Source: Aphelenchoides besseyi
Taxonomy: Eukaryota > Nematoda > Chromadorea > Rhabditida > Aphelenchoididae
DNA: 64,000 bases
Assembly: GCA_024699855.1 (NCBI GenBank)
Contig: JAMPIQ010000002.1
Coordinates: 17,298,001 to 17,362,000, forward strand
Direction of reading: 5' to 3'
Positions 31,145 to 41,906 of the stretch are shown here, piece by piece (the first letter of the stretch is position 1; every line of letters starts with the position of its first letter). Under the pieces are notes generated by a model, which saw only the letters and a list, made by a program, of their open reading frames with translations, did no database searches and was not told the origin of the DNA. The translations under genes were made by a program, and so were the position numbers.

Positions 31145-34100
31145 TGAGCCTGTTAACTGAAAGATCGAAAATGAAACAAGTTTACCACAACACGAATAAT
31201 CAAACACGAACATACGGTTTAGAGGAACCAACTGGTGAGTTAAAATCAACAGCTTTGAAGGCGTTCATTGACTTGAAAAGAACTGCGAATGAAAAGCGTA
31301 GGGAGAAAAATCGACAACCGTTTGGGAAAACGAACGAATCTGTTCGTCGCTTTTTTCAGATCGTTTTTTGAGAACTTGAGTGTAAGAAAACATTTAGGAC
31401 CAATTAAGGTTCCATCTTATTGCGGGGTTTAATCCCGGTTGAACGAACTTTTAATCGTTCACGCGTCGACATTTGCGTGTTGTGTCGGATTGGCGGCATT
31501 CGCCTTTGAATTCCACCGCTAACGTTTCAAGTCGCAATTTCAACGCTTTTTTGGGCCAAACTGTTCGTTTGAACGATCGCAATGCTTTGAACGAGCCTAA
31601 TAGCTCTGTGGTGGTAAACAGGAACTGAACTGGAGATTAGAGGAACCCACTGCTCAGTTAAATGAAGAGAAAAGGTCATGGAAAACGAAACAAAAGAACG
31701 TTGATCTTGCTTAATGGTTACGAAAGAGAACACGAGAAGTCACGCACGCAGAACATAAACACGAGTTCTTGTCGTCAATCTAACCAACAAGATCATCGAA
31801 TCGACAATCAGACACGCGTAGAAAAGAACAAAACGAAAGAAATTCGACTCATCAGCGAAACGACCGAAAGTGAAGCTGCTCGAGTGGTGGATTGGAAGGG
31901 TGCCGTCGACCACCGAAGATTGGAACCAACGACAAGCGGAGGGTTTAGTAATTTTTGTTGATTTTTCGGCAACTGCAATTAACAGCGTCCGCTGATCAAT
32001 CGCCCACCTCGTCATCGCTGCTCGTCAATTCATCGCTAATTGGGAAAATGAGTTTGATCGTCTGTTTCACCAAAAGGAATTCGGTTTTCATGATGAGGTT
32101 CATGTACATTAAGAATACGAGAATCAGTGGCAGTTTAGTTCTTTGAATCAGCAGCAGATACAAAAACATTCAAAACGATCTCGATGAGTCAACAAGAATT
32201 GCAAAAGCTTTGTCTCAACGGATGACTAATCCACGTGATATAACTGATAAACAAAATGTATAGTCGGCGAGTATCCCCGAATTCGCCCCAACGGAAACCA
32301 CTCGTGTGTGTGTGGTCGGCGCCCAATTCTCGAGCGTCCAATCAGAGTTCGCGAAACGGAAATGTTTTTGGGAGGTCTTTCGCTACAGTAGGCTTCCGCC
32401 CAAAGTGTCGCGGTGTTGATGACTTGAGAAGATCGATGAAAATGACCGTTGCAAAGCTCGTTGGCATCGGTTCCCGCCTTTTTCGAACCGAAGATCTCTA
32501 CCGTATTCGTAGTTTAACGCCCATTCCTTCGGCGCCCGTTTTTTGAGCGCTCAGTTACTTCGATTTGCGCTTCAAATACAGAGAACTAAGATAAAAACAA
32601 GCGCCATGAAGGAGACGGTCCATTAAAAGACGCGATAGGAAAGCGTGTAAGTCGGTGGCAATTTTCGTTCGTTGCTACAAACACCGCGAGAGTTTAAGAC
32701 CCGATGCTCAACTTTACAAAGTCAATTGATCACCGTAAGACCTGAGAATAAGAACGCCGAAGAAATTAAACAGAACTTGAATGCTCAATCAGAACAAAGA
32801 GAAGATGAAGACTGACAAGCAAACGATGAGCATTCGAAGCGAAAGGTCAACTAGTTGGGCAACGATTGTGTTTGTTCGCAGTGGAAATTTCACACGTCCG
32901 GTTGAAAAATTGAGTGTACGAACAAGTGAATCGCTCTGTTGGCTAACAAAAAGGAATCGTAACTCGTGTATCAGATTCTTGGGACGGGCGGGAACGACGA
33001 TTGAATTCGAAATCGACGCCGCGTTGTGCTCACGGAAGCCGATCATAAGGCGAAAGTAAACAGGAAACTTAAGGCGAATCACATTGACGATTACGCAAAT
33101 CCACGAGATCGATTCATACGCGTACACGACAAAAATTCGTGGGTCGAAAAGCAAAAACAAAACACATCGAAGTTGAAAAATCGAAACTTCTTTGGAAGCT
33201 TTTGGTCCAAGCACGCAGCTTAACTTTCACAGAAATCAATTGAATTCGCGGATCAGCTTGAGGAGAACAACAATCTCCCGAACTTCCGAATCAACATGTC
33301 GAACGGTTTCGCTTAACCGCTGAAATGTTGTCGACCAAAAAGGTCGTCATAATTTCTGCGCCCATTCGAAGACAATCGACGAGAGTGAATGAAAGGACTT
33401 TCGATTGGCGTTTCGAACGAATTATGGAAATAGACAACTGACATTTAAGTCCATGAACACGAGAGTGTCTAATGCATCGAACACGGGAATTGCGAGAAAA
33501 CTGGCAGTGCTCATTGAAAGCACCGTAAGATGGTCGAAAATCGGGCGATCTCAACAACCCTTCTCAGGGCCGATGGCGACAACTGGACCGCTTCGACGTG
33601 CGAAAAGTTGGCGTCACGATTCGTACGATCAATTTTGCACCAACCGATGGCTTTTTGGCCGTAGCGAATGCATTAGCGAATTGTCGAGAATTATTGTAAA
33701 GTTGAAGCGGCGAAATTCGAGAGCTTTTAGTTGTGATCAACAAGCAAAAAGACATTCGTTTTAGCCATGAAAACAAGGTCCTTTGGTTTTCAACAAAATC
33801 GATTGGAATGAAGATCGTGAAACGCATTCCAATCAAACAAACCGAATCCATGACTTTCGCGAAACAATCGCACGATGTTCGTTGGCCACTGAAAGTTCTG
33901 ATGACGATAGAAAGTGCAAACGAATTGAATCGAGAATCCAAATGCACAGAAACGTTGTTAGATAACAATCGTGCTTTCGATTTGTTTTCACATCGAAGCG
34001 TTTGATTCTTGAATGAATTTCCGAAAAGATTGGGAGCTTCGGCTACTTAGCCCATTGATTTGTTTTACATTCTGGTTCGGCACGAACCTTCAAAATGATC

Positions 34101-34641
34101 TTAAGAAGTCGCTTCGATTGTCACAACTTTTCTTTCATATCGATGCGATTTTTGTTCTTCCGCAAAAACGGAAGTCGGCACTCTTCTTAAGTCCTCAATT
34201 GGCGTTGATTTGCGAACCAGTCGGCCACAAAGTTCATTTCGACTTTGAGTCTCAACCCTCGATTGTTGGACCGAGTTCAATTGCTATCCTGGGCATCGTA
34301 TTCTGTTTTATTGAACAATAACAATGCGAAGAATTTAAATTATGACGACGATTAAAACAAACGTAAAGGTCATGGAATTAAGCGGAAAATGAGACGATAG
34401 TCCGGGAATAACCACAAAAATGGCAGCAAGTGAACAAAAGATGAGGGTAGACGGGCAAATGCGCTCAACTGATAAATTCAACTAAACCGTGATGTTCAAA
34501 ACAAATCAAATACAAAAACAAACATAAATTAGAACGAACGGTTCAAAACCAAAATAATAACAAAATGAATGGAAGGCACGTAGAATCCGGAAGAGTAAGA
34601 ACGATGAGTCAAAATGAGAAAAACATTTGAAGACCGATTGT
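31145..34641. other. 3.5 kb spacer between mbr-1-like and AAT genes; no gene supported
   Basis: Many open frames of 60-140 codons exist on both strands, but none has a recognisable domain, consistent splicing or a convincing start. The first part may be 5' UTR, introns or promoter of the mbr-1-like gene. A GCGGGGTTTAATCCCGG palindromic spot lies near 31420-31438. AATAAAC-like signals near 34500 may belong to the AAT 3' UTR. Confidence 0.4.
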
Positions 34642-36619
34642 TTAACTCTCTTTTTTCTCGGATGGCACAACCAACAAAAGTTTTTGAGCGAAAATGGTAA
34701 CATCATCTGAAAGTACAGAGTGAACATCGATGGTATGTTTGCTATGAACTTACCCATGAGATGATCAATGAAGCTGATTTTTCCGCGCAGTTGAATAAAC
34801 AGAAAGTAAACCGGAAGACCGGTCAACATGATTCCGATTCCAATTGCCGTGTCCATCGGTGCTTGGATTACGGGAAAGATGACCAAGAACAAGCAGCCCA
34901 AAAGGAAGATGATCGGCCAAACCAACGAAACTTGAAGTGGTCGTGGATAATCACGTGGTGGTTTGGATACCCTAAAAACTCACTTAGAATCTTGATTCTT
35001 TTTGTTTCGCAAACCGCAAGTAAAGTAATCCACAGGTCGCCATTCCAATAGCCAACCAATTGACGATTTGAACGTAGTTGATTAGTGTGTAGATATTGTC
35101 CGAGAGTAACAAGTACAACAAACTCAAAAAGGCCTAAAATCGTACAACGTTCAAATGCAGTTGATTCTGAAGACTCACAGTAAATAGAACGGCAGGAATT
35201 GGCGTCTTCCAGTAGGGATTGATAAAGCTAAGAACTCGGGGCATGTGTTCGTTTCGTCCGGCAACAAAGAAAAGTCGAGAAGAAGTCATCATTACACCGT
35301 TGACTGTACCAAAACACGAACAAGCGACCATAATCGGCATAATAATCGCAAGTGGTCCGTAGTATTTGTTGGCAAACGTGACGGCAATCGCTTTCGACTC
35401 TAACAATTCGTCGGGTGAAGTTCCGGCGTAGAAGGCGATGTTGACTAACAGATAAACCACAGTAACAATGGTACAACTGAAGAAGATTGCACGTGGCAGA
35501 TTTCGCGTTGGATTGATGAGTTCTTCGGTAATGAAGTTGAGGTAATTCCATCCGTTGTAGGCCCACAATCCCGAGTAAAATGCCAAAGCTACTTGGCCCA
35601 CTCCAATGTTCGGAATTTCGAACATCGCTTCAAATGAATTGTGATATGCTGAAAACATCAATTCGATTCAATTTCTTGATAGCAACTTACGTTCACCAAT
35701 GAAGAGCAGAATGATTCCCGTCAAAATGATCAGACCAACAGCGAAGAGTTTTGTCACCGTAAACACATTTTGTACACCGGTACCAAACTTCACGCTCCAG
35801 CAATTGATCAGACATAATAACACTTGAACAACGAAAGCGCATTTACGTCAATTCGATTAACTTACGGATAATTCCGGCGGCTAGAAGTTGCGGAACGGGA
35901 AACGGCAACGGGCAGTGTGGATACAACGGCTGTAGAATGTAATTAGCGAATGTCATGGCAACGGTAGTGATTGTGCATGGACTAAAACAAACCTTAAATC
36001 ACATAATTCGATCAACTCACCGAACGATAATGCACTCGATCCACATACGAAGAAAACCTAAAGAAATCACATGTTAACTATAAGTGATTTCCAATTTTTA
36101 CCCATCAATGGACCAAAAGCTTCGAGAACATCTAAAACAAAAATGTTTAAAGCAATCAAGTTGTAGCTCTTACATGCATAATCCCCACCACTCGATCGAA
36201 TGAAAGTTCCAAGTTCGGCTGAAAATGTAAAAAATATAAGTGCAATTTGATGGCAACTAACCGTAGCAATAGGCTCCAATTGCACTGAACAGTCCACAAA
36301 TAACCCAAATAACCAGAGACCATCCGACGGATTGAATGTCTAAATTTCGATGCGTACAAAAATGTCCAACAAAACACTCGAACTTACTCTCGTGAACGCC
36401 TTTTGGTGAAATGAAGATACCGGATCCAATAATGCATCCAACAATAATCATAATACCGCCAAAAAGCGTAATGGTTGGCGTGAGTCCAACATCAGGTTCA
36501 TCATCACCTTCTTCCTAAAAACACAAGTAAAATAAAATCCAAGTGAACGGTACCGTTTTTTCACGAGTTGTGGGCTCGTAGATCGGCTTTTCGAGTTCAT
36601 TGTCCAATTTCAAAGACAT
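34642..36619 (-). CDS. L-type amino-acid exchanger light chain (AAT/SLC7, APC superfamily)
   Basis: About ten exons with 38-60 nt introns. The ATG at 36617-36619 opens a 22-codon exon ([15 protein letters not shown]...), and the end is TAA at 34642-34644 after the sequence [11 protein letters not shown]. Exon 2 has [20 protein letters not shown], the APC/LAT substrate-binding signature in TM1, followed by the TM segments expected of a 12-TM carrier (e.g. [19 protein letters not shown] in TM8; [17 protein letters not shown]). The loop between TM3 and TM4 reads [13 protein letters not shown]; its Cys (codon at 35912-35914) is at the place where LATs form a disulfide with the 4F2/rBAT heavy chain. 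C. elegans aat-1 and relatives are the closest named group. It should work at the plasma membrane exchanging neutral (or cationic) amino acids; substrate is not predictable here. Confidence 0.88.
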
Positions 36620-39600
36620 GATAATTAATGTCGAGGAATGTTGGTCCAACGAACCGCACCCGAGAGTTGCTGTCCACTTCGAATTCTTGTTCTCTGAAAC
36701 TTCACAATTTCACTTTCAAAATGCGGAAGTTGTACGAGTAGCACGTGCATTTAAAGCGCCAAATAGACGTTGTAAGTGAGAAATAGTCGAAATGCTTCAG
36801 ATAAAAACAAACACCGAAAAGGCAGAGAAGAGGGACGACAAGTGGACTGTCCGTTTACTAACCGCTCGAACCGTCGACTTGGTCCTCGCACGGCGATGTG
36901 CGTGCGGCCAACAATGTGGCCAGCTGCAGCTGTCAGGTTATGGCGATGATTTCGCGAGTAAAACGCTTTGGATTCGAAAGAAAACGTTTTGATGGAAACG
37001 GTACAATTCCAGATTAACATCAAACAGCCATTAGTATCCGATGTTTTTAAAGAACGAAATTTCAAGTTGCGACAATCAAAGGCGTTTGCTCATAAATAGT
37101 TCATTCAAGTAGTGGGTTTGCATAATTCAAGATTCCGCTTCGACAACACGTTTGTTTCCACTCGAAAAGTAAACATCGCAAAACGAAGGTTGATAATTTT
37201 TTTTAAAACGATAAGAAGCTGCGTCTGCTCATCAGTCTATCAGTTCGGGGGCTTAGAATTCAGAAGACAAAATTGAGTGAATTACGAGTCAAACGCGCAC
37301 TCTTTTCGTCGTGTCCCCGAGTCGATGGAATTAACGAACTCGCAAGTCCTCAAATTCCTCTTTTTGATTAGAAGACTCGAAGATCCTAACCGTTCGGATA
37401 AACAAAAGGTTCAAAGCTTAATCGCCTAATTGGCTAATCGAATTAACGGAAGGAACTGCACCCTCGACTGTCGATGCTCATCGCTCCGTAAAAAATACCC
37501 CGCAAATCGTTGGGTTGCCGAAGTCGATCGACAATAAATAAGAGGGTGAAAGCGGTGCGATTCTTTTGTCCCTATGAACTGACAGCAAAGGTCGAACGAC
37601 GCTAATGAACCGAAAGTCGTCGTGGTCCTTCGATTGAAATTTGACGGTCGCACGATTCGTTTCACAATCCTTAAATACGGGCAACCATTCAAACACACTA
37701 CTCAAAAGACGTCCGGAAGCTTTCACCGAACGGCGTGCTCTTTCGAATACGGAGCTTATGTTCGACGTTTCCGTCGAAATTGCATCTCCAACAAAAGACT
37801 CTTTGAGCTGATCGTTGAAGCGAAAACAACAGCCGATCTGTTAATCTCGTTCACTGACACTCTCGGAATTCGTCCAATTGATAACATCACCAATGGACGG
37901 TTAAATGGACGCTTGAAAACATTAAACGTTCGATAACATTTGCGATCGCAAAGGCGCATAATTCTCCTCGTCGGCTATTTCTGATCGTTTTGCATTTTTT
38001 GTTTCTAATCGGAAACTAAACGGAGCATTCGACGATTGTTCATCGACCTTTTCGGAATGATTTTCGATCGACATGTTTCGCTTTTCGTAAACTTTTTGTT
38101 CAAAACAAATCAAAAGGGGCTTGAAACTTTTGAATCATAATTGACAGTTAATCCACGTTCTATACTGAGAAATTGCACTCCTTTTCAACAAATTCCGCAG
38201 ACCAACTTTGTGACGAATAGTTGATAAGCATTCGAAATGAACACGCTAAAGCAAAATGACTAAAAGCCAAAATGATACAAGCTACTGAAAAGAAATTCTC
38301 ACAATTTCCGAGCAATTGGAAGCTCGAAACTACGTGCTGACAACAAGATTCCCTTAAAACTTCTACAAGTGAAAGGTCATCGATTATTCTTAGGTTGAGA
38401 ACCCAAGAGATGGACGGTAAATGTAAAATGGTGACAGTTTATATTAGAAAGATGGATTGAGTGGTCAGACTCGTACGACACTTTTCGAACTTGCGCCTAT
38501 TGAAATTATGATTGATCGAAGAAGAGGTGCAAAACGTTCGAATTTGACGATGCGCATTGATTTCAAGTTGCTAGTAAGACTGAACGCTGTTGAATTAATA
38601 GGAAAGAAGAAAATTCACACTGTTGGATTCAAAATCCTCGTGGATCCCGCTGACGCCCGTCATACTAATTCCTGTAGGTGAGAAATTTACGGCTGACAAG
38701 CATGGAAATAACGATATTAATGTCAAACACAAGCACTCGAACATTAGTAGAGTACTGAAAAATGATTAATGAAAGAACCAGAAATGATGTTCGTCTATTT
38801 GTCATTAATACTACAAGTTGTTCGTGATCGAATCGGCTGATGACCAAACCGACGTTGACCGTTCATCAAGGTCAAGAGTTAGCCGCATTGATCGGTCCAC
38901 ACCAGCGACTTGTTGTGTTTGAACGTACGAACACAATGAGGCGTTAAAGAGTTCGTCGAGTTGCAATCGCCGCTCGACCAATCAATCGAGATTGCAGTCG
39001 TTTGCCACTTTTGTTACTCTCGAGTTGCTCGTCATTTTGGTTTTGACGTTTCGGAGTTTCGCGCCATTCCACTCGCATTGTCATTGGCATATTTGACCCC
39101 CACCCCTTCGTGTGCGCGTTGCCTCCAATTGACGTTTATTTCTAGCCGAGGGACTCTTGTCACACATCGACTGACCTCGACTCTTATGATCGTCTTTCCA
39201 AAACGAGAATCAAGTTGCAAACCGCCGACCGATTGAACTGATACTTTTGCAGAGTCCCATCGAATCTCAATACCTTAATCTGAGGGTTAATCATCGCGTG
39301 CAAACATTGGGGTCTTTCATTCGACGCAGATGATTGACGGCTCTACGTGCTTAGATGAGTAATGATCCTTTCTTCCGACTATCATTTTGTATTCGGGGTG
39401 AAACAGATTGTTAAGGAATTTGATTTGATTAAGGAGTACCAAATAAACGCATACAAATAAACGTTCTATACGCTTTCTTTTATCGATCAAAGTGAACGAT
39501 TTCTAGGCGAAACATTTTCCTACTCATGTGCAAATATCTTACAAGGAGTGCTTGTCATCGGTATCCGCTGTAATTTGACATCGTTATTATCAATCAACGC

Positions 39601-39630
39601 GTCTCGATGAGCTGAGCATTACTGTATAAG
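36620..39630. other. 3 kb spacer upstream of the AAT gene; no gene supported
   Basis: This likely includes the AAT promoter. Several open frames up to 104 codons are present (for example 37622-37936 plus and 38457-38681 plus) with no domain, splice support or homology I can recognise. Confidence 0.4.
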
Positions 39631-40288
39631 TCATTTTTGCCCAATCACAGAAATTGCCAAAAACCAAAAACACTAAAATTGCTAAAATCGTAGTATCGAT
39701 TATGCTGATTATCGTGGTGAAGTCCGTTTGTTTTTATCTCACTCCATTATGGAGATATTGGCCGTTTTATTTGGCCAACATTCATTCCAGGTTATGGTCC
39801 GCTAATCTTCCCTTGGAGGTGTGAGCTGCAATAGTCGAGTGAGTAGTGATGGGCTTGCGAACTCTTTTGGAGGTTGTGAGTTCGATTCTCTCTGTTGTTG
39901 AATGCAAGTTGCTGTCTTGTGTCCACAAAGCAAAAAGAGTGAATAGCAGGTAACTACGAGGCATTTAATCGACTTTTTTCACTTTTTGGAGTCGTTTGGT
40001 AGACGCAGCACTTGAAAGAGACAATCGAAGAAATCGAACTCACAACCTCCAAAAGAGTTCGCAAGCCCATCACTACTCACTCGACTATTGCAGCTCACAC
40101 CTCCAAGGGAAGATTAGCGGACCATAACCTGGAATGAATGTTGGCCAAATAAAACGGCCAATATCTCCATAATGGAGTGAGATAAAAACAAACGGACTTC
40201 ACCACGATAATCAGCATAATCGATACTACGATTTTAGCAATTTTAGTGTTTTTGGTTTTTGGCAATTTCTGCTATTGGGCAAAAATGA
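39631..40288. mobile_element. Foldback element: 257-bp near-perfect inverted repeat of tRNA-like sequence
   Basis: Left arm 39631-39887 is the reverse complement of right arm 40032-40288 with only a few differences in the outer 20 bases; the spacer is 144 bases. Each arm holds a tRNA-like pol III promoter: an A-box-like TAGTCGAGTGA (about 39832-39842) and, 35 bases on, a B-box-like GAGTTCGATTC (about 39878-39888), mirrored in the right arm. The arms end at TCATTTTTGCCCAAT. No transposase is present. It is either two SINE-type copies inserted head to head or a foldback DNA element, and the inner spacer has no known feature. Confidence 0.85.
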
Positions 40289-40479
40289 GCATGGTATTCA
40301 AAATCAGCGTAAAATTGCGCGTGGACTGATAATTCAGCCAAAACTAGCGGGAACTACTTAGGACCTCTACTTGTTAGCTCACTCCACTTTTTCATAGGTT
40401 TTTATAGGCGCAATAGCAAAAAAAGTTACAACAAAGTGACTCGATTAGATTGAGAGTAAAATTACGGTTTGGCCGGAGA

Positions 40480-40787
40480 TCATTCGTCCAATTCCTCGGC
40501 ATCATCCGTTTTGTGTTGAGCGACGTTCGTTCTTTGTTTAGCCAAGACCTTGCGGCTCTTCAGAAAAATTTGTCTGAAACGAAAAGTTTGTAGAACAACT
40601 TTCTGGTGACCACTTACCGCATGTCGTAGGTCACTGTCTCTATCGTTTCTCCGATTAAGTCCGAGAAGTTGTCCCGATCACCACGACTGACCTCGTCATA
40701 AACCTTCAAATCGTAGAGGTTTATCAAATCCAAAATGAATTCAGTGATTGTGCTCTTCGCTTCGTTTCCGATTCCTTCGATCACTTG
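40480..40787 (-). CDS. Small uncharacterised protein, 3' exons
   Basis: Two exons (about 40787-40618 and 40573-40480; 44-nt GT-AG intron) encode about 87 residues: an acidic/hydrophobic part (EFILDLINLYDLKVYDEVSR) then NFSDLIGETIETVTYDMR and a basic, Gln-rich tail ending in DDAEELDE (TGA 40480-40482). In the frame of the first exon there is no ATG before an upstream stop, and a CCACAAG acceptor-like site sits at its edge, so a 5' exon is missing from this model. No family is recognised. Confidence 0.5.
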
Positions 40788-41122
40788 TGGTTATGTAAAT
40801 GAAGAAGTTCGGCCTTCGACCTCTTCCACCAACGAGCAACGTATCAAGTCCAAAGCAAAAACCGCTCAGTAGTCGACTGAGAAGCATATGAAAGTACATA
40901 CTTAAAAGAACTTCGTTTTTTTAGCAAAATGCATCGGTTTATGATTAACGTAAAGTGAGTCAACAGCATGAGTTGTTAGACACATTTTCAGCTCTCTGTA
41001 TTGCAAAACCATCGCGGATTAGCATTTTGACAAACAGTTCGATCGTCAGTCAGTTGTTAAGAGGACACGTTTGAGTAGCGAATCCGCAAACTGGCTCGTG
41101 TCTGTTCATGCGCTGTTGGTAA
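40788..41122. other. Spacer and probable promoter of the small heat-shock gene
   Basis: This also should hold the missing 5' exon of the minus-strand gene. No clear heat-shock element (alternating GAA/TTC with two-base spacing) was found. Confidence 0.35.
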
Positions 41123-41658
41123 ATGTCTAGTATTCGACGTCAAACCCAACAAGAAATGACTTATCGTTATAGATCGCCGTTCAGTTCGTCTTATTTTCCG
41201 AGTTCACGTTGGTTGGACGACTTCGATTTCGATCGTCCGATCATTTCGCGTCCCTATTACCAAGAACGATCGTTTCGTGAGGCACATCGTTTTGCTGATG
41301 GCATCAATGAGGTAATCGAATTGAGATGATTGTTGTGAATTCGATTGTTGTTTAGCCAGTTAGCGGTCCCGATTACTTTTCTCTTCAACTCGACGTGTCC
41401 GCTTTCAAACCCGAAGAATTGAAAGTGACTGTGATCGAAAACCAGGTGGTCATCGAAGGACGACACGATGAACGACAAGACCGCTACGGAGAGATCGAAC
41501 GTTATTTCGTGCGAAAATACACGATTCCAGATGCTATCAAACCGGAGGATGTAACTAGTGAATTGTCCAAAGACGGGATTCTCACCGTTCAAACTCTTCG
41601 GAAAGCGCCCGTTGAAGACGAAAAAGTTCGCAACATTCCCATTCAACCGAAGAACTAA
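41123..41658 (+). CDS. Small heat-shock protein (alpha-crystallin domain, HSP20 family)
   Basis: Two exons, 41123-41311 and 41356-41658, with a 44-nt intron (GTAATC...TTTAG), give 163 residues. The N-terminal arm is Ser/Tyr/Arg rich (RSPFSSSYFPSSRWLDDFDF). The alpha-crystallin domain spans about residues 65-150: FSLQLDVSAFKPEELKV, VVIEGRHDERQDRYGEIERY, FVRKYTIPDAI and a LSKDGILTVQ strand. The C-terminal tail carries an Ile-Pro-Ile (I-x-I) motif that docks into neighbouring dimers in sHSP oligomers. Likely role: cytosolic ATP-independent chaperone holding unfolded proteins. It resembles the nematode HSP-12/16/25 groups, but the exact orthologue is not decided. Confidence 0.9.
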
Positions 41659-41906
41659 GACTTCAAAAGCCCCATAAGTATTACCGTTGCTATTATGCAG
41701 TGCTATCATTCCTATCGTAGTATTCAACGTTGTCAATAAGCAAAATATAAGCTTTGAATATTGCTGTTTATTTACGTGAAATAATCATAACTTTAGAGTT
41801 TGGAATGTGTTCAATGACTTTGAAAACGAAAGATTGCGAAATAAATAACACCGAAAATCAACAAAGCACAATGGTTGGAATAGCTAACTACAGAAACTAA
41901 ACTCGA
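41659..41906. other. Convergent 3' region between HSP20 and sbp-1
   Basis: The two genes end 248 bases apart on opposite strands. AAATAAATAACACC near 41840 offers a polyadenylation signal. Confidence 0.5.

Noticed and set aside
31250..34400. Genes suggested by ORFs of 90-140 codons on both strands
   Set aside because: Overlapping frames on both strands, no domain, no introns and no coherent start; they fit stop-poor sequence better than coding sequence.
40788..41122. Heat-shock elements upstream of the small HSP
   Set aside because: GAACTTC and GAAGTTC words occur but not with the two-base spacing and repeated units of a real element.
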